9,203 bases of DNA, from NCBI GenBank assembly GCA_017421685.1, contig JAFOHW010000013.1:1-9203 (forward strand), given 5' to 3'. The stretch comes from Candidatus Saccharimonadota bacterium. GTDB lineage: Bacteria > Patescibacteriota > Saccharimonadia > Saccharimonadales > Saccharimonadaceae. The notes under the pieces were generated by a model that had not been told where the DNA came from, did no database searches, and saw nothing but the letters and a program-made list of their open reading frames with translations. A program made the position numbers and the translations under genes. Below, piece by piece: positions 6,408-9,203 of the stretch. Each line of letters starts with the position of its first letter. Within the stretch, counting starts at the first letter, position 1.

Positions 6408-7391
6408 ATGTACGATAAATTTACGGAGTTTTTAAAGGATAAAAATAGGATTTGCGTAATCCAGGCAGAGAATCCGGATGGAGATTCGCTAGGGTCGGCG
6501 ATTGCGTTGGACTATTTATTGTCAGAGAAAGAAATTTCGCTTTATTGCCCGGTTGATGTCCCGAAATATTTACGTTATTTTAGGGATTGGTCTCGAGTTA
6601 CAAACGATTTCGATTTTAAGGCGGATGGCTATATTATTGTTGATACGGTTGCCGAGGTGCTACTTTCAAAATTATTAGATGATACGGCAATAAAGAATCG
6701 ACTATACTCGGCGCCGGTTTTAGCGATTGATCATCATGAGACGGAAGATGATTTGAATTTTTCACATGAGAGTATTATTGAAATTCGGCCGGCTTGCGCG
6801 GAGATTATTTATCGAATTGCGAAAGACCAGGAATTAGAGATAAATAAAGAGGCTTCGGAAGCGATTTTTCAAGGGATTTTATCGGATACGCTAGGGTTAA
6901 CTAGCGCTTCGGTTACGGCTGAGACGTTCGAGATTTCGGCGGAACTAACAAGGCTCGGAGCGAATATCTCGGAACTAGAGGAGCGCCGACGTGAATTTAT
7001 GAAGAAGTCGCCGAGAATTTTAGATTATAAGGCGGACTTAATTAAACGGATTGAATATTCCTTAGACGGGGCGCTGGCGACAGTTCATATTCCGTGGGAA
7101 GATATTCGAGAGTATTCGGATGAATATAATCCAAACGTATTAATTTTGGAAGAAATGAGGCTCGTAGAAGGAGTTAGAGTCGCAGTTGCGATTAAGACTT
7201 ACCCCGATGGTAAAGTAACGGGGAAAATTCGAACGGCTTCGGATTCGCCGATTGCGGAGAAAATTGCGGGGTATTTTGGAGGGGGAGGACATCCGTTTGC
7301 GTCTGGATTTAGGACTTACGATATGACCTATGAAGATGTAGTTAGGGAATTGGTTAAACTCGTATCGGAACTAGAAGATGGACAAGAGTAA
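6408..7391 (+). CDS. DHH/DHHA1 phosphoesterase, NrnA-like (oligoribonuclease / pAp phosphatase type)
   Basis: Cytoplasmic metal-dependent phosphoesterase of 327 residues, the normal NrnA length. NrnA-type enzymes degrade very short RNAs and dephosphorylate 3'-phosphoadenosine 5'-phosphate. The DHH domain shows NPDGDSLGS (22-30), D79 in YIIVDT, the name-giving DHH at 108-110 and SDTLGL (159-164) with D160. The DHHA1 domain ends with GGGGHPFASGF (291-301), which binds substrate. One oddity: the histidine that normally stands three residues before the PD of motif I and binds metal is replaced by A20. The rest of the site is intact, so activity may be altered rather than lost. The start is set by a leaderless promoter. 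It is first in an operon with a hydrolase (14-base overlap) and cysS. Which substrate it prefers cannot be read from sequence. Confidence 0.85.
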   Translation: MYDKFTEFLKDKNRICVIQAENPDGDSLGSAIALDYLLSEKEISLYCPVDVPKYLRYFRDWSRVTNDFDFKADGYIIVDTVAEVLLSKLLDDTAIKNRLYSAPVLAIDHHETEDDLNFSHESIIEIRPACAEIIYRIAKDQELEINKEASEAIFQGILSDTLGLTSASVTAETFEISAELTRLGANISELEERRREFMKKSPRILDYKADLIKRIEYSLDGALATVHIPWEDIREYSDEYNPNVLILEEMRLVEGVRVAVAIKTYPDGKVTGKIRTASDSPIAEKIAGYFGGGGHPFASGFRTYDMTYEDVVRELVKLVSELEDGQE

Positions 7392-8121
7392 ACTAGTTTT
7401 AGAAAAAGCGTATGATTCCTGTAAGGCGAAAGAGCCGGAACTGACAGTTATTATGATTCATGGGATTGCGTCGAATTCGTCGAGCTACGACCATGCGGTG
7501 GAATATTTTAAGGGCGTTAAGGCTCTAGATTCGGTTAGGTTTATTTGTTTTGACTTACTAGGCTCGGGGAAGTCTTTAAAGAACGATGAGCTTGAATATG
7601 ATTATAAAGAACAGATTACGGCGCTTAGAAATTCGATTCTGAAACTTAATCTTAAGACGCCAGTTATCTTAATCGGTCATTCGTTAGGGACATTTATAGT
7701 TACGAGGTATGCGAACACTTATAAGGATGAGGTTTTAAAGTTAATTTTAGTTTCTCCGCCGATTTATACGGAAGAGGACTATAAAAATCCGGTTTTTGAG
7801 GCGGGAATGAAGGTTTTTAGGGATGCGATTAGTCTAAAGAATCGGGAGATTCTTAACGAAAAGCCTTTTATGAATTCGATGAATAAAATTGTCATGAATA
7901 AGAGTAATTATCCTAATTTAGTAAAGTTAAGGACTCCGGCGGTTTTAATTTATGGGATACATGACCAGATTATCGCTTCCTATAATATTCCGAGACTTAA
8001 AAAAGATAATCCTGGTGTTTTTAGTATTATAAAGACAGAGGGGCGACATGGAGTTTCGCGAGATAAATATACGAAAATAGCTAAGATTCTAGAGGAGGTC
8101 TTAAATGATAAAACTTTATAA
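7378..8121 (+). CDS. Alpha/beta-fold hydrolase
   Basis: Soluble alpha/beta hydrolase of 247 residues with a complete catalytic triad by position: nucleophile S102 in GHSLG (100-104), D196 in YGIHD, and H224 in GRHGVS. The oxyanion HG pair is at 28-29 (MIHGIASNS), and DLLGSGKS (59-66) matches the usual D-x-x-G-x-G-x-S turn. There is no signal peptide. The family covers esterases, lipases, thioesterases and peptidases, so the substrate is open; the small cap between residues about 126 and 182 is not diagnostic. The start ATG at 7378 overlaps the nrnA end by 14 bases and has only a weak GGAA upstream, so coupled translation is likely. Its last codons contain the strong ribosome site of cysS, with which it overlaps by 17 bases. 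The operon partners give no clear hint to its substrate. Confidence 0.82.
   Translation: MDKSKLVLEKAYDSCKAKEPELTVIMIHGIASNSSSYDHAVEYFKGVKALDSVRFICFDLLGSGKSLKNDELEYDYKEQITALRNSILKLNLKTPVILIGHSLGTFIVTRYANTYKDEVLKLILVSPPIYTEEDYKNPVFEAGMKVFRDAISLKNREILNEKPFMNSMNKIVMNKSNYPNLVKLRTPAVLIYGIHDQIIASYNIPRLKKDNPGVFSIIKTEGRHGVSRDKYTKIAKILEEVLNDKTL
8091..8099 (+). promoter_or_regulatory. Strong Shine-Dalgarno site of cysS inside hydrolase gene
   Basis: AGAGGAGGT stands five bases before the ATG at 8105 and is the best ribosome-binding site in the window. It lies within the hydrolase coding sequence and fixes the cysS start. It implies that cysS can recruit ribosomes independently within the operon. Confidence 0.85.
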
Positions 8122-9203
8122 TACAGCTTCAAGGAAAATCGAGACTTTTAAGCCGTTAGGGAAGGTCGTAAAGATTTATACTTGTGGACCGACGGTTTAT
8201 AGCTATCCGCATATCGGAAATCATGCGGCGTATACGTATTGGGACCTTTTAGTTCGGATGCTAAAAGCGAATAACTATAAAGTTAATCGGGTTCTAAATC
8301 TAACGGATGTCGGGCATTTAGTTTCGGATGCGGACGAGGGGGAGGATAAGTTAGAAAAAGGTGCGAGGAGAGAGGGGAAGACGGCGTTCGAGGTCGCGGA
8401 GCATTATATTAAGGTTTATTTAGACGATTATGAAAAGATGAACTTTTTACCGCCGGAACAGTTAGCGCGGGCGACGGATTTTATTCAGGAAGACATTGAG
8501 GCGGTTAAGACGATGACGGAAAAGGGCTTTACGTATGAGACGGAGGATGGGATATATTATGATACATCGAAGTTTCCGGGCTACGGGGATTTTGCGAGAT
8601 TGGATTTAGAAGGATTACAGGCGGGGGCGCGAGTTTCGTTTAATTCAGAGAAGCGAAATGTTTCGGACTTTGCGGTTTGGAAGTTTTGCCGTCCTGGAGA
8701 GAAGCGGGCGATGAAGTGGTCGTATCTGGGTCGCGAGGGATTTCCGGGCTGGCATTTAGAATGTTCGACGATTATTCATGAATTGCTCGGGGAACCAATC
8801 GATATTCATACCGGAGGAATTGACCATATTCCGATTCATCATACGAATGAAATTGCCCAGACATATGCGATTTCTGGGTATGAGCTTGCGAAGTATTGGC
8901 TACATTGTGAATTTATCACGATCGATGGTCAGAAGATTTCAAAATCGTTAGGAAATACGTATACGCTAACGGATTTAGAGTCGCGAGGTTTTTCAGCGAT
9001 GGATTATAAAATGTGGCTTTTGTCTGGGCATTATCAAGGGACGCGGAATTTTACGTTCGAAGGGCTAGAATCGGCACGGAATCGAAGAATGAATTGGCGA
9101 AATCGGATTGCGGAATGTTACCAGAGAGAAGTTTCTGGTGAGCCGAAAGTATTTTCGCGGATCTTAGAGGCGGTCAATGATAATCTTAATTCGGCGGAGG
9201 CGT
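8105..9203 (+). CDS. cysS: Cysteinyl-tRNA synthetase, 3' end cut by window
   Basis: Class I aminoacyl-tRNA synthetase that charges tRNA-Cys. The 366 codons visible run to the right edge without a stop, so the anticodon-binding part is missing here; a full protein is typically about 450-480 residues. The catalytic domain is canonical: IYTCGPTVYSYPHIGN (24-39) with the HIGH-type HIGN at 36-39, the second signature KISKS at 277-281, and the zinc ligands C27, C220 (GWHLECS), H245 and E249 (HHTNE), with the same C-to-H spacing of 25 as in E. coli. The first zinc-site half is about a dozen residues longer than in E. coli, as in many bacteria. The start is fixed by a strong Shine-Dalgarno site. It is third in the nrnA operon and overlaps the hydrolase by 17 bases. 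Confidence 0.97.
   Translation, partial: MIKLYNTASRKIETFKPLGKVVKIYTCGPTVYSYPHIGNHAAYTYWDLLVRMLKANNYKVNRVLNLTDVGHLVSDADEGEDKLEKGARREGKTAFEVAEHYIKVYLDDYEKMNFLPPEQLARATDFIQEDIEAVKTMTEKGFTYETEDGIYYDTSKFPGYGDFARLDLEGLQAGARVSFNSEKRNVSDFAVWKFCRPGEKRAMKWSYLGREGFPGWHLECSTIIHELLGEPIDIHTGGIDHIPIHHTNEIAQTYAISGYELAKYWLHCEFITIDGQKISKSLGNTYTLTDLESRGFSAMDYKMWLLSGHYQGTRNFTFEGLESARNRRMNWRNRIAECYQREVSGEPKVFSRILEAVNDNLNSAEA

Overview
The window looks like a chromosomal segment from a small-genome, AT-rich bacterium of the Candidate Phyla Radiation, most probably a Saccharibacterium (TM7). This is an inference from gene style: a short YgjP-like peptidase, compact proteins, almost no intergenic DNA, overlapping convergent genes and a very reduced lipid gene set. 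No rRNA or marker phylogeny is available here. UGA is used as a stop (449-451 and 5883-5881), so the code is standard and the UGA=Gly lineages (Gracilibacteria/Absconditabacteria) are unlikely. Eleven protein genes fill nearly the whole window. No tRNA, rRNA, mobile element, CRISPR array or phage gene is visible. No intergenic stretch reaches 100 bases.

Layout. At the left edge is the 3' part of a YgjP-like zinc peptidase gene (+), then a polytopic GT-C/GT39-like glycosyltransferase (+), then ebfC-recR (+), a DNA-repair pair. recR runs tail-to-tail into an AMP-forming acyl-CoA ligase (-). That gene shares an 87-base divergent promoter region with cdsA (+). cdsA meets pgsA (-) tail-to-tail, and pgsA is the second gene of a yqeG-pgsA operon (-). 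A 95-base divergent region then leads to nrnA-like DHH phosphoesterase, alpha/beta hydrolase and cysS (+), which overlap in a tight operon. cysS runs off the right edge.

How the genes fit together. The middle block reads as a lipid module. The ligase could activate acquired fatty acids. CdsA makes CDP-diacylglycerol and PgsA makes phosphatidylglycerol phosphate. YqeG, a relative of the yeast PGP phosphatase Gep4, may remove the phosphate to give phosphatidylglycerol. The flanking genes serve recombination repair, short-RNA or nucleotide-phosphate turnover, and cysteine tRNA charging.

The most striking pattern is regulatory. Five transcription units (GT39-like gene, ligase, cdsA, yqeG, nrnA) start with TGn-TATAAT (or TAAAAT), then exactly six bases, then ATG or GTG. 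That places the expected transcription start on the start codon, so these mRNAs are probably leaderless. ebfC and cysS instead have clear Shine-Dalgarno sites. I found no candidate for a wholly new multi-gene system. The best leads are this start architecture, the compact phosphatidylglycerol module, and altered conserved motifs in RecR, CdsA and the DHH protein.
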